Shown here: in pieces, positions 1-8,182 of the stretch | How the letters are laid out: each line of letters starts with the position of its first letter | Numbering within the stretch: the first letter of the stretch is position 1 | From: Euprymna scolopes | Lineage: Eukaryota > Mollusca > Cephalopoda > Sepiida > Sepiolidae | Direction: 5' to 3' | DNA length: 25,800 nt | Assembly: GCA_024364805.1 (NCBI GenBank) | Contig: CM044487.1 | Coordinates: forward strand, 75,637,991 to 75,663,790 | Program-made: the position numbers and the translations under genes | The notes under the pieces: generated by a model | Told to the model about the DNA's origin: nothing | Databases searched by the model: none | What the model saw: the letters and a program-made list of their open reading frames with translations, nothing else

Positions 1-137
1 CGAAAGAATTATAAGGACCGAATGCTTCTGAATATATTTAGGTTATGCCAAATTCACATTTTTACTCTGTTTATTCGGTTTCAATTTCTCTTTCCATAGA
101 AGTTACTGTGTAAATACATGAAAGTGTTTTCATTTTG
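1..137. other. Anonymous sequence next to the Helitron remnant
   Basis: AT-rich sequence with no recognisable coding or RNA feature. It lies beyond the broken helicase end of the minus-strand Helitron, where the rest of the helicase and the Helitron 3' hairpin would be expected. Neither can be seen here. Confidence 0.4.
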
Positions 138-154
138 TTACAAAAAAGAATTCA

Positions 155-208
155 TGCAAGCATGCCTGAAATCGTCCATACATATGGACGATTTCAGGCA
201 TGCTTGCA
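155..208. repeat. Perfect 26-bp inverted repeat with 2-nt loop
   Basis: Positions 155-180 and 183-208 are exact reverse complements separated by CA. The right arm is helicase coding sequence (QACLKSS on the minus strand). The left arm is its mirror copy, and beyond it the Helitron text ends. The symmetry stops at 154/209. This is the form expected from a template switch or snap-back repair event. It also gives a strong potential cruciform. Confidence 0.95.
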
Positions 209-1047
209 CAGCATCAGCGCGTGTCCCTCTTTGGACAACAATCTCCACACAGCAGAACTGGTAATCCACCCATGAAGTTGTCACAGTTGCGTAAATCTTG
301 AAGGGTCCTGCTTCCAACACAACTTTGTGCGCCATGGTGCATTCATCCCATACGATGAGTTTACATCTGCGGAACAAAACAGCTTTATCCGAATTCTTTT
401 CGATGTTGCATGTTGGGAATTCAGTTTGTGTGTAGTTGATGGACAATTTTAAAGCTGAATGTGCCGTTCTGCCACCTGGGAGTAAAGTTGCAGCAATTCC
501 AGAGGTTGCAACAGATATAGCGGCAGCACATGGGCAAGTATTAATTTTGTGACAAAGGTTTTTCCTGTGCCACCAGGTGCGTCCAAGAAAAATATCCCCC
601 ACGGTTCTGTTGAACATTGTCAGTGATCATATGGTAGACGTTCAGTTGTTCAGGCAACAATTTAGGCTCATTCTCAGCAATGTACGCAGTCAGTTCTGTG
701 GCTGAGTAGCATATTTCACGCAGTAAATTTAGGCTCAAATTATTCCCTTCATGGCGTATGGGGGCAGGTAGGCCATAGGATGGTAAAGTGGAACCACCAA
801 TTTTCAAAAGGGGGTCTTCGATGCAAATTAGCCCTTCGTTATAAATCACCTGGGAGTAGTCTTGCTCCACCGACGTATACTCAAGTTGGGCTCTTCTAGA
901 AATGTCTTCGGTCATGAAGTTACGAAATTTCATCCATAGATGTTTTGGATCGCTCTCAAGTCGCACCATATTATCATAATCGCAAAGAGCGACCGTAGAG
1001 CATGGGGAGATTTGAATATACTTCCCTCTGTCATGGCGGCATCCCAC
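209..1047 (-). pseudogene. Helitron Pif1-type helicase fragment
   Basis: The open stretch 1047-541 carries DPKHLWMKFRNFMTEDI, VIYNEGLICIED and GLPAP, all typical of the N-terminal part of Helitron helicases. Around 560-600, in another frame, comes Walker A (FLDAPGGTGKTF), the P-loop that binds ATP. The stretch 617-138 supplies Walker B/motif II (LIVWDECTMAHK at about 325-365). Later motifs III-VI are missing. Only RGTRADAVQACLKSS near 190-235 resembles the family text after motif III, so part of the helicase between the two is lost. Beyond it the sequence folds back on itself. In a working element this helicase unwinds DNA during rolling-circle transposition; this piece cannot. Confidence 0.8.
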
Positions 1048-1049
1048 TG

Positions 1050-1430
1050 AGAATCGTTTTCAAGTAATCCCAACTGGGAGCATGCATCACGGAAGGTTTT
1101 ACACAGGACGCCATCGACAATTTTTATGTCATCAAAACTTATAGGGCCACGGATTTCGTGAATTAGAAGATGAAAGCACTCATTTTGACGCGGTGGGACT
1201 GTGTAAACTCACCCGAGACAGGAATCATATTTAACCCCTGGGAAGCCATCGACAAGTTCTCCACACTTCCTGTGAGTCCATTGTTTGTTATTTCAGGTGC
1301 AGTAGGAAGGGATCTGTGGATACAGAAGCGTCTTTGCAAACTCATCATGGCCGCATAGTTTGAAGAAGGCAGTAAGCGTAGTTTCTGGTGGATGCTCCAC
1401 CACCTGATTAGCAGTGCTAGGGTCAGTTTA
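1050..1430 (-). pseudogene. Helitron pre-helicase segment after the internal deletion
   Basis: The minus strand from 1430 reads, in one frame with stops, VVEHPPETTLTAFFKLC and EFAKTLLYPQIPSY, then VDGFPGVKYDSC. Further on it reads ECFHLLIHEIRGPISFDD and FRDACSQLGLLENDSQWDAA. These match the conserved linker of Helitron proteins between the nuclease and the Pif1 helicase (pattern ETTLTAFFxLC, ECFxLRLLLHxVRGP, GLLEDDxxW). Open runs in the two alternative frames of this stretch, on either strand, are shadows. The junction with the N domain lies near 1425-1435. Confidence 0.75.
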
Positions 1431-1508
1431 ATTTCTCATGCCATCGTGCAGATGTATGTATGAAGACGACCGAAGCTGTTTTTGGTGAATCCGAATATAT
1501 AGGAGCCT

Positions 1509-1988
1509 TTAAGACTCCATTTTTGCTGCCATGTCGACTATGAATTTTTGCAGAAGTGGTCCACCCCGAAGGAGAATGTTGAAATCGTCGTCGCGAACCA
1601 TCAGTCTGTATGCGTAATATGCTCTGCCTGTAACAGTTTTTGGATTCATCGTCGTTTGTCCAAAGTTTTGTTGACATGGTATTTGAAAACGGTATCCATC
1701 GTCACCGTAAGGAAATAGTAGGGGATATTGTAGTGCGTCGTATGACCGATGCATTTCATTTATTCGCTGTAGACCTCCACCCCTTATATGAAAAACTATG
1801 TCGCGTTTGTTGTTATGATCACCCTGGATGACTGCAGAAACATCGTTGCAGGTGGGAGCATTGAAGTGACGTTCATGTTCTCCTGTAGGACGTTTGTCGG
1901 CGTTAATAACAATGAAAAAATTAGGCAGAGGAACATTCTGTAGCGCATACTTGAAACTTTGAATGTATGGGTTCGTTTTGTGGAGCAT
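1509..1988 (-). pseudogene. Helitron-like N domain fragment
   Basis: A 159-codon open stretch contains MLHKTNPYIQSFK, then VVINADKRPTGEHERHFNAP-type text, the conserved ALQYPLLFPYGDDGY, and near its end RAYYAYRLMVRDDDFNILLRGG. These are hallmarks of the Helitron-like N domain that precedes the HUH nuclease. The similarity continues past the stop in another frame (RLLYIRIHQKQLR, IHLHDG) to about 1430. There the domain ends abruptly and helicase-side sequence follows. The HUH motif and the paired catalytic tyrosines are absent from the window. The identity of this piece is the firmest in the Helitron region. Confidence 0.85.
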
Positions 1989-2075
1989 GTCTTGAAGCTA
2001 CAAAACAATACTGAGTTATCGTCGATCCGAACTGTCGTTTGTCTCGGTTGTAATTGCTAATCGGTTTTCAGCTTG

Positions 2076-2467
2076 TTAGACGTGGTCACTGACGAAGTAG
2101 AGTTGTAAGAATGATGGTTGTACGATGTCCTCGGGTAAAAGGGACACTATTAGATGGTAGGCTTGGCCTTGCACCTTAAATGCGGGATTCCAGCCACTTC
2201 CACGGACAATGTTTGCACCAAATGATGTCATTTGGAAGTAGCAGTTGAAAAGTCGGATGGCTTTCCGAAAATATTTAGATTCATCAGTCAAGCCAAAAGT
2301 AGGTCTCGCAGTGGTAGGGGTAAAGTCTGTAGAGATGGTAGTTTAACTTTACCCGAAGAGCAGCATAGGCTTGGAGGTTCCGCTGGTCATTTATTAGCTT
2401 TGCAGAATAAACATATGCAATTCATAGAACCGATGCTAAGATCCTGCCGGGTCGAGAAGTCATAGTT
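2076..2467 (-). pseudogene. Helitron zinc-finger segment and N-domain start
   Basis: Around 2330-2430 the minus strand reads MNCICLFCKANK, then after a TGA codon PAEPPSLCCSSGKVKL. In related Helitrons the stop position is a Trp codon (KWxxE), so TGG to TGA is the likely change. The Cys-x-x-Cys followed by CC-x-x-GKVKLP is the signature just upstream of the Helitron-like N domain. From 2291 to 2076 an open stretch, MTDESKYFRKAIRLFNC onward, gives the beginning of the N domain, including FNCYFQMTSFGANI, as in the family. The frame is lost between these pieces. Its role in an intact Helitron is thought to be DNA binding during transposition. Confidence 0.65.
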
Positions 2468-2547
2468 GGCGTCATAGTTCAATGCTTTGCCTAACCAAAA
2501 CTCCGATGAAGGGCATATGTTGCCGCGAGAGGCATTAAATCTCCGAT

Positions 2548-2988
2548 TTACAGCCTGCACTCGTTGCTTTCGAGCTTCTGGTGGTTGAGATGACCGAGCG
2601 ACGGCTTTGGATGTCGTCTGACCCTCGCTTCAGTAGATTCAGCAGCTCTTGCTGAAGCTGTGGAGGCTGCTCTCCGTTGAGCTGTCCTTTCTATAGATTC
2701 GTTGCCCATTGCAGAAGAGGTACTTGCAGCATTGGCTGCTCTACGGTTGGCCTGAATCCCAGCACTTTGTGAAGAACGTAGTTGAGCCATGGCTGCAACG
2801 TGTCTAGATAAACGGTAAGTCCGTTGAGTAAGGGTTTCAGAAGATCTGGTTTGAGACATGCGCTGTGCTTCGCGAGAACGTAATAATTCTACTTCATCGT
2901 AGTCTCGGCTTGCTCTGATGTTCCTAACAGTAGTCGCTGCTTTCGTGCGCCTTCCGATCTGAGTTTTTTTTTTTTTTTTTTGTGGCAT
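2548..2988 (-). pseudogene. Helitron protein, N-terminal Arg/Ser/Ala-rich region
   Basis: An open stretch of 146 codons begins MPQKKKKK at an ATG following a tract that reads as poly-Lys. It holds many degenerate repeats of the type R-x-S-x-x-x-x-R and A-A-S-T-A-S. Animal Helitron proteins often start with such a basic, low-complexity region ahead of the zinc finger, and I infer that role here. No membrane segment or signal peptide is seen. The open stretch stops at about 2548, while the similarity continues in other frames toward the zinc-finger segment at 2330-2467. It is therefore the first piece of a broken reading frame. The start is the only nearby in-frame ATG with a long open run. Confidence 0.6.
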
Positions 2989-2990
2989 TG

Positions 2991-3180
2991 TTGAGAAATT
3001 ACTCTGTGGTTGTATGTGGGATCGAAATGGAATGTTCCAATGGTCAGAAAGGGTTGCGGCAGATCTTTATTTAGTTTGCTGTAGGCTCTGTCGAAACAAT
3101 TGTTGACAGAGCTAATATTTAGTTAGTGTGTATGGTATGAAATTTAATTAAAAAAAAAAGAATGTCCGGGAAAAAAGGAA
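2991..3180 (-). other. Possible Helitron 5' leader with hairpin
   Basis: This stretch lies upstream of the Helitron ATG on the minus strand. It holds an 8-bp inverted repeat, GCTCTGTC at 3085-3092 and its complement at 3105-3112. The 12-nt loop itself contains the palindrome AACAATTGTT. A TCCCGG sequence at about 3165-3175 could be the Helitron 5' TC terminus. The assignment is an inference from position only. Confidence 0.3.
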
Positions 3181-5077
3181 TCAATATGTGTAAATTCCCC
3201 GATATATTAATGTAGAAATATGGGGATTAATAGAAATTGTATAGAATTATACAGTTTGGAAAACTTATATATCTATATACCTATAAACCAAAGTAAGATA
3301 TACGAAAAATAAATGAATTGTATGATAAAGTAAAATATATATATGTATAAATATATCAATCGAAAATTTATGAGATTTAATGAGAAAAGAGAGAATTTTA
3401 AATAAGTCTTCGTAAATGCATATGTAAAAAAGAAAGTTAATTTTTGGTTTTCATTGAGAATTCCGCTTTCGTAAATTAGCATTGTTGCCTGAAGAGGTCT
3501 TTAGTTGCTAAACACTAGAAGACTGAAACATGGTTATGACTGTGCAGCAACAAATTACTGCTTATGTAAAAACAAATTGAAAATGTAAATTGCTCTACTT
3601 CCGTATTGGGCACTCTCATATTAACCTCGTTATATTTCATTGGTTACCCTACTTTTGAAAAATAGCAACCTCAACGTTAAGCGTTCCAAGTGTATGGCCA
3701 CGTAGAATATGCATTAAACGCATAATACGACGGTCGAAAGGTAAACAAAAGAAAGATTGATAGACATCGTTTGTGAATGAATGAACATGAATGTAAACCA
3801 ACCGAACATTTTGACCCAAGATCGAAAGGCTTGGAGGACACTTAGCGATATAGCACGTATTCTGCGACTAGCGGAGAAAGCACATTTTACAGCAAGCGTC
3901 CACGCATAACTTTTACAGCAGAAATAACATTTTACAGCAGTGTCCACGCATAACTTTTGAGTGAATTAAAATAAAATTATTTTAATCTGATGTTAAATCC
4001 AGTCAACGATGTTCAAACCCAATTTATTCATTAAAAACCTTGTTCATTATTTCAAAAAGACAGTCAACAGTCTGTATAATGGCAATCACAACTCTGCCCA
4101 CGCTCGTCTGCATTTCTGTTTTGTATTTTTATCTGAAATTGGGATTTAGATAAGATCTTCGTTAAGAAATATATGAATAAATTTATAATGAGCCTATCCT
4201 CATCTATCATAAGTGGCATAGAATTGTCCGTGATATAAACGGATGCCTCGAAAGTCACGAGATGCGATATAATGTTCGTAGCGACTTCACCAACTGTCAT
4301 AAAAGCAGTGTTGTTCGCAGACCACAGCAATGTAACGGTGAAAGGATTGACGTCAGTGACGACTACGACAACGTAATTTTAAACTTCGCCTACCTTTTCT
4401 GGAAAATCTTATCCAGCAATTGTGAGTTCAATCCAAGATGAAGTACAAATATTAATGGAGCCAGTTTGGTCGCTTTGTTTTACGGCATATCAACTCGTTT
4501 CGGTCTATTTAATGCCGAATCCAGCCATTGTAGTGAAAAGTTTTGCGCTTTAAGTTCTTTATGCCTTCAATATTTATTCAGGGTTTTGTTTTAGTTATTT
4601 ATGTTGTTTTATAGAGAAAAAATGTTGTGTTTTTTTGTTGTTTATTTTTTTTTGTTTGTTTTTTGTTTTTTTTGGGAGGGTGCAAAACGTCATTGGGTTT
4701 TCAAAAGAAAATGAAAAACAATGACACCAAACATTGAATATTTTATGCATTTTAGGTCTGGAACTAGAATTTTTAGACAACCAGGTCTGGTAATATCAGG
4801 AATGAAGAAAGAGGTTTGAAGCAGCAGTCGTGAAAATATACACAAAAAAAAACAGTAACAGACTCGACGTAATCCCACGCGGGTCAATTTCCCTCTTTCC
4901 TTCGTTCGCTTAATTGAACAAAATGTGTTTATCTTACTTCTTGGTTCAACTACCCAGAGGGCATTAATTGCTTACTTGTTGAGGAAAACAAATGATGTAT
5001 TAAACAAATAAAAAATCCCCCCTCCCAAAAAAATCATTATTTTACACAACCTTTTACCAAAGAGCTGAAATCTTTCG
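3181..5077. other. Anonymous AT-rich stretch
   Basis: No coding region could be supported. At 3490-3535 a CTGAAGA ... GAAAC pair flanks a ~10-bp stem (see findings). Positions 3882-3957 hold about 1.7 units of a 45-bp direct repeat (ACATTTTACAGCA ... TCCACGCATAACTTTT). Positions 4618-4680 are a T/G-rich low-complexity run. The open stretch 4064-4330 (minus) has no recognisable motif. Confidence 0.4.
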
Positions 5078-5239
5078 ATGACAATGGATATATCCAAGGC
5101 TTTTAACAAGGTCTGGCATGAAGTTTTTCTCATGAAAATCAAATGCTGGGTGAATATTTAATTTAATCAAATCCTTCTTAGCTAAAAGAAAAGATCCAGG
5201 TCGTTTTTGATGACCGAACATCCAATCAATGCAGGTATG

Positions 5240-5242
<3 letters not shown>
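5078..5242 (+). pseudogene. LINE reverse transcriptase fragment (motif A region)
   Basis: The plus strand reads MDISKAFNKVWHE at 5083-5121, the palm motif A of jockey/CR1-like LINE reverse transcriptases (consensus LDISKAFDKVWHEGLL). The catalytic Asp is kept, while the usual Asp after AF is Asn here. After in-frame stops, another frame gives KIQVVFDDRTSNQC at about 5185-5233, the stretch that normally precedes AGVPQGS. The similarity ends where the (TA)n tract starts. The deeper LINE copy at 18964-20475 has the same two segments (ISKAFDRVWHEG, KIQVVLDGRTSKQ), so both belong to related families. No EN domain or tail is present. Confidence 0.8.

Positions 5243-5312
<70 letters not shown>
5243..5312. 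repeat. (TA)n microsatellite, ~35 units
   Basis: An uninterrupted TA dinucleotide run that abuts the broken end of the LINE fragment. Its translation (alternating Y and I) is not a gene. Confidence 0.98.
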
Positions 5313-5314
<2 letters not shown>

Positions 5315-5703
5315 CTGACAACTGTCAATAACACGGTGCGTACTGTTTTCTCTCTCGACAAGTCTTATCTTAAAAAAGGAATTGAATTGAACCATTAACC
5401 TCTAGAAGAGTGTAACTTATAATTTAATTGTACTAAACACGTTATCCACTATGCCATGCGAACAATTCTAGTATGAACAATGAGAAAATTAAACCTACTT
5501 CTGATTTTTCTGAATTTTTGAAATGAGAATTGGTTATTCATATTATTTGGATTCATCGGACTACTGTTATCATCTTGAGTGTGATTTTCGCAAAGTTTCG
5601 GTCGACCTTTTTCAGGTGTATCTTGTCGAACTCGGGAATATTTCAGTCGAACTCGAGAATGTGGACGGAATTTCGAGCGGAACCTTTTATTTACATCCTC
5701 AAG

Positions 5704-5800
5704 GACCCGTGGCGCAGTGGTTAGAGTACTTGGAAAAATGAATGGTAAAAAGTGATATTCTCCTGAAGGTTTAAGGTTCAATCCTCAGTGTGGGCGACCG
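5704..5800 (+). ncRNA. tRNA-like (SINE-type) Pol III promoter block
   Basis: GGACCCGTGGCGCAGTGG begins a stretch that matches the 5' part of a tRNA. The A box is TGGCGCAGTGG at 5710-5720. A B box GGTTCAATCC lies at 5775-5784, followed by TC and then GGGCGACCG, which resembles the end of tRNA-derived SINE heads. The box spacing (about 55 nt) is within the usual range for tRNA-derived promoters. It does not fold as a whole tRNA with the present sequence. Copy B has the same block in worn form (11108-11131 and 11169-11185). Confidence 0.65.
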
Positions 5801-6031
5801 AAAAATACGATTGCGAATTACTTAAGACTTCTATCCAGTCATGGCTGATGGAACAAGAGCACGCTACCCCGTTATGTAAATGAAGGGTTCCTCTCGAAAT
5901 TCCGTCCAAATTCTACAAATAATACAAGAAACCTACTTCTGCTTTCACATGTGCACTCTTATTCCTTACCAATATGCGTCACTGTTTATTATTACAGATA
6001 TATGCATGTATATGCGTGTGTGTGTGTATTT

Positions 6032-6106
6032 TAATTGTGATATATCTATCATTAATAATTAATTGTGATTTATCTATCATTAATAATTAATTCTATCATT
6101 AATAAT
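6032..6106. repeat. 28-bp tandem repeat, 2.7 units
   Basis: The unit TAATTGTGATTTATCTATCATTAATAAT occurs at 6032-6059 and 6060-6087. A partial third unit lies at 6088-6106. It is in the filler of element copy A. Confidence 0.9.
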
Positions 6107-6841
6107 TGATCCTAAAAAATATACAAAGCATGCTACCCCTGTGGATTAAATAAACGAGTGTGTTTGAAGTTCAGTGCAAATTCCCGAATTCGACAAAAAA
6201 AATGCCGAGTTCGACAAGATACACCTAAAGAAGGTCGGAGGTTACATCGACTGAAGCATTGTGAAAATAACACTCACGATTAGAACAGTAATCTGAACAA
6301 TCCAAATAATACGAGTCCTCATTCAACCTACATTATATACATATAACAAATTAGGTATTATGAATCGCACGCGCTATTTGTGAATACTGCAGATAAAAAC
6401 TAAGCATAATCGTTAATTGCTTATATTTCATATTTTAATCCGGTAGAATATAACATTTATGCCATCATTATTTCAAATTTTAAGAATAAGTTTATTCATT
6501 TTTCGAGATGATGATAGAAATTGTCTATTAATAAATCAGATTAGTATTCTTATCTTGGTTCTTCTGTTCGTAACCATTCGGGCGGTGCATTATTCGACTC
6601 AGGTAACATAAGTTCCATTATTTTATTCATGATGTCAAAAAGTAAAAGAATGAAAGTAAAATCAAAATAAATTAAGAGTGTATCCATCATAGTTAGAAAC
6701 AGGCGAGAAATAATCACAGCGACATACACAGATTGACAGAAAAACATCTATATATTAATACGATAGCGTGTGTTATTTTCTGTGCCACGCTTATATCCGG
6801 GTCGTTTAAATGTTATGTATTTCCATTTCTTGTCATAAAAA

Positions 6842-7110
6842 TTTTTTACCAAGAATTTTTCATAAGTTTTGGTTTCGGTTTCGATTATAGCTAATGGTAC
6901 TTAAGTCATCTATTTTTTATATATATATAAATTATTTTATCAAGAATTCTTCATAAGTTTTGGTTTCGGTTTCGATTATAACTGATGGCACTCCAGTATT
7001 TTTTTTTTATGAATAATTTTATAAAGAATACTTCATAAGTTTTTTTTTTCGGTTTCGATTAAAGCTAATGCACCCAAGTCATATAGATATATTTTTTTAT
7101 TTTTGAAATC
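6842..7110. repeat. Three-unit ~87-bp tandem repeat
   Basis: The core AAGAATTCTTCATAAGTTTT followed by GGTTTCGGTTTCGATTA recurs at about 6851, 6941 and 7024 with variable T/A-rich spacers. The spacing is 90 and 83 bp. No coding capacity is seen. Confidence 0.9.
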
Positions 7111-7224
7111 ACAACTTTATAATATTAAAAAATCGATAGAACATTAACTCTTTAATAATATATACATCTGCAAGAATTAAAATATCATATTTAAGCGTAC
7201 TTTACGACCGGACTTTGCCAGGCG

Positions 7225-7489
7225 TCTGTGGGAGAGAGGTTGCAGGGTAGAGAAAAGGGCATCCCTCACTAAGCCACGAAGTCTATTTTGTACTCTGTCA
7301 AGGCAAGATAAGTGTTTTTTGCAGCTCCTGTCTAGATATGGCAAGAGTATTCCATCCTTGGACGTACTTGGCTTTTATATAGATAGAGAATTGCATCAAT
7401 AGTGAGATATCTTCTGGGGCGGTAGAAGGATCCCACCATCTTTCCAGCGACCTTGGCAACAGACTTGATGTACGTGTTCTATTTCAGAT
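7225..7489 (-). repeat. 265-bp near-identical copy of 8630-8894 (LINE RT C-terminal part)
   Basis: This block matches 8630-8894 base for base at a constant offset of 1405. I count only two or three substitutions and no gaps. It codes (minus) for the segment of the LINE protein from YIKSVAKVAGKMVGSFY toward LYLYKSQVRPRMEYS and the region before PLSHRR. Both ends are sharp, and the flanks do not match. It is more similar to the neighbouring LINE than independent copies elsewhere in the window are to each other. A local duplication is therefore likely. Confidence 0.95.
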
Positions 7490-7595
7490 AAATACTTTTG
7501 CAGTTTTAACAAAAAAATACAATAATATCAGAGTGTCTCCATTTACACTGAACATCTAGAATGCCAACATCAATATATAACATATGAATGAGTCC

Positions 7596-7614
7596 CCTGT
7601 GGAATTTCCACAGG
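7596..7614. repeat. 9-bp perfect inverted repeat
   Basis: CCTGTGGAA and TTCCACAGG are separated by one T. It lies between the two LINE pieces. A function is not evident. Confidence 0.8.
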
Positions 7615-7651
7615 TCCCGCTAGTGAAATAAAGAATTCACAATGTTTCACT

Positions 7652-7709
7652 ATATTGTAGAAATTGAATATAACTATTCGCACCTTGATAGTTATATATC
7701 TACAATATC
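7652..7709. repeat. ~20-bp inverted repeat (hairpin) with 10-nt loop
   Basis: ATATTGTAGA ... ATATAACTAT (7652-7677) pairs with ATAGTTATAT ... CTACAATAT (7688-7708), leaving a small internal bulge and the loop TCGCACCTTG. It lies just beyond the broken end of the LINE piece at 7710-8180. Confidence 0.8.
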
Positions 7710-8180
7710 TTGCCGATGACAATGCCAATGAGAAAGTTATCATCTATTTAGTTCTCTCGCCAGAATTTTATAAGATCAGGTCCACAGGCCTTTGAAATGT
7801 CCAAGTTTTTATGGCATTACGAACAAGGAAAGGGTGATTTTCAGATCCTCGAGTATGGCTTCAGTCTGCAAAAGGAAATTTAGCTGGGTCTAAAGTGGAG
7901 TTTGAGGTAACCCGTCGGGCAAGCAGATTTGCCTTTTTGGTTGTCGTACTGACAATTTCCAGGTAGTTGGATAGTGGGGAAATTGTTGATTGGAAATGCT
8001 GATATAAATTTTCCAGAAATCGCGAGTTCCTAATTTCTGCGATTCAATACGTTTTATAGTGATTTCTGAATACCTTCTCTTGGCTGCGGCTACTTCTCTC
8101 TTACAATTACTAGTTTCTACAAACTTTTGTCTATTTATATTAGACTTATGCATGCTGCCTTTGAGTGATAGTCGCTGCAC
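7710..8180 (-). pseudogene. LINE fragment: EN-RT linker and start of RT
   Basis: The minus strand has an open stretch that includes KREVAAAKRRYSEITIKRIES and GTRDFWKIYISISNQ. This is the basic linker found between endonuclease and reverse transcriptase in jockey/CR1-like LINEs (typical text: SKDFWKLVKSIS). Below it, broken frames give ILEDLKITLSL and AIKTW, which fit the N-terminal RT region (xxIxxLxxSKAxGPD). Upstream, the piece begins right at the 3' tail of the LINE at 8183-9175, so that LINE may have landed in or beside it. The rest of RT is missing. Only the duplicated 265-bp block lies further downstream. Confidence 0.6.
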
Positions 8181-8182
8181 AA

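Larger units (their letters stand above)
138..2990 (-). mobile_element. Helitron remnant (rolling-circle DNA transposon), internally deleted
   Basis: Reading the minus strand from 2988 downward, the conserved Helitron protein order appears in several frames. First is an Arg/Ser/Ala-rich N-terminal region, then a Cys-containing segment, then a Helitron-like N domain. A pre-helicase stretch and a Pif1-type helicase start with Walker A and Walker B follow. The HUH nuclease and its tyrosines should lie between the N domain and the helicase, but around 1430 the text passes straight from IHLHDG to the pre-helicase segment VVEHPPETTLTAFF. The helicase ends soon after motif II. Frame changes and stops divide the reading, so no intact protein is encoded. 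The element cannot be autonomous. The 5' terminus may lie near 3175, where the minus strand reads TCCCGGACATTC, but this is not secure. No CTRR end is visible. Confidence 0.85.
5541..6311. mobile_element. Terminal-inverted-repeat element, copy A, with tRNA-like interior
   Basis: The left end (5541-5665) and the right end (about 6183-6311) are inverted copies of about 125 bp. Shared landmarks are TATTATTTGGATT at the tip, GTGTATCTTGTCGAACTCGG, and a GTCGAA-TCGGGAAT motif at the inner end. The interior starts with a tRNA-like block (5704-5800). It continues to about 5914 with sequence shared with copy B (10964-11425). From 5915 to about 6122 there is filler absent from copy B. It is flanked by two diverged copies of the same ~60-bp interior segment (5858-5914, 6122-6185). 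No transposase is seen, so the element is non-autonomous. Whether it is a MITE, a foldback element or a SINE-MITE chimera cannot be decided from here. Confidence 0.75.

Noticed and set aside
3273-3482. Hydrophobic minus-strand frame that could be a membrane protein
   Set aside because: Composition is almost entirely Phe, Tyr, Ile and Leu, as expected from AT-rich DNA.
4064-4330. 88-codon minus-strand open frame as a possible gene
   Set aside because: No motif, no recognisable splice context and no repeat family could be tied to it. Its length is not exceptional for this composition.
5207-5398. Open frame of alternating Tyr/Ile across a (TA)n run
   Set aside because: It is a translation of a microsatellite. 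The same applies to open frames at 18712-18894, 22110-22298 and 22151-22366.
5704-5800. A functional tRNA gene
   Set aside because: Only the A and B boxes and the 5' end are tRNA-like. The anticodon arm and acceptor pairing are not formed.
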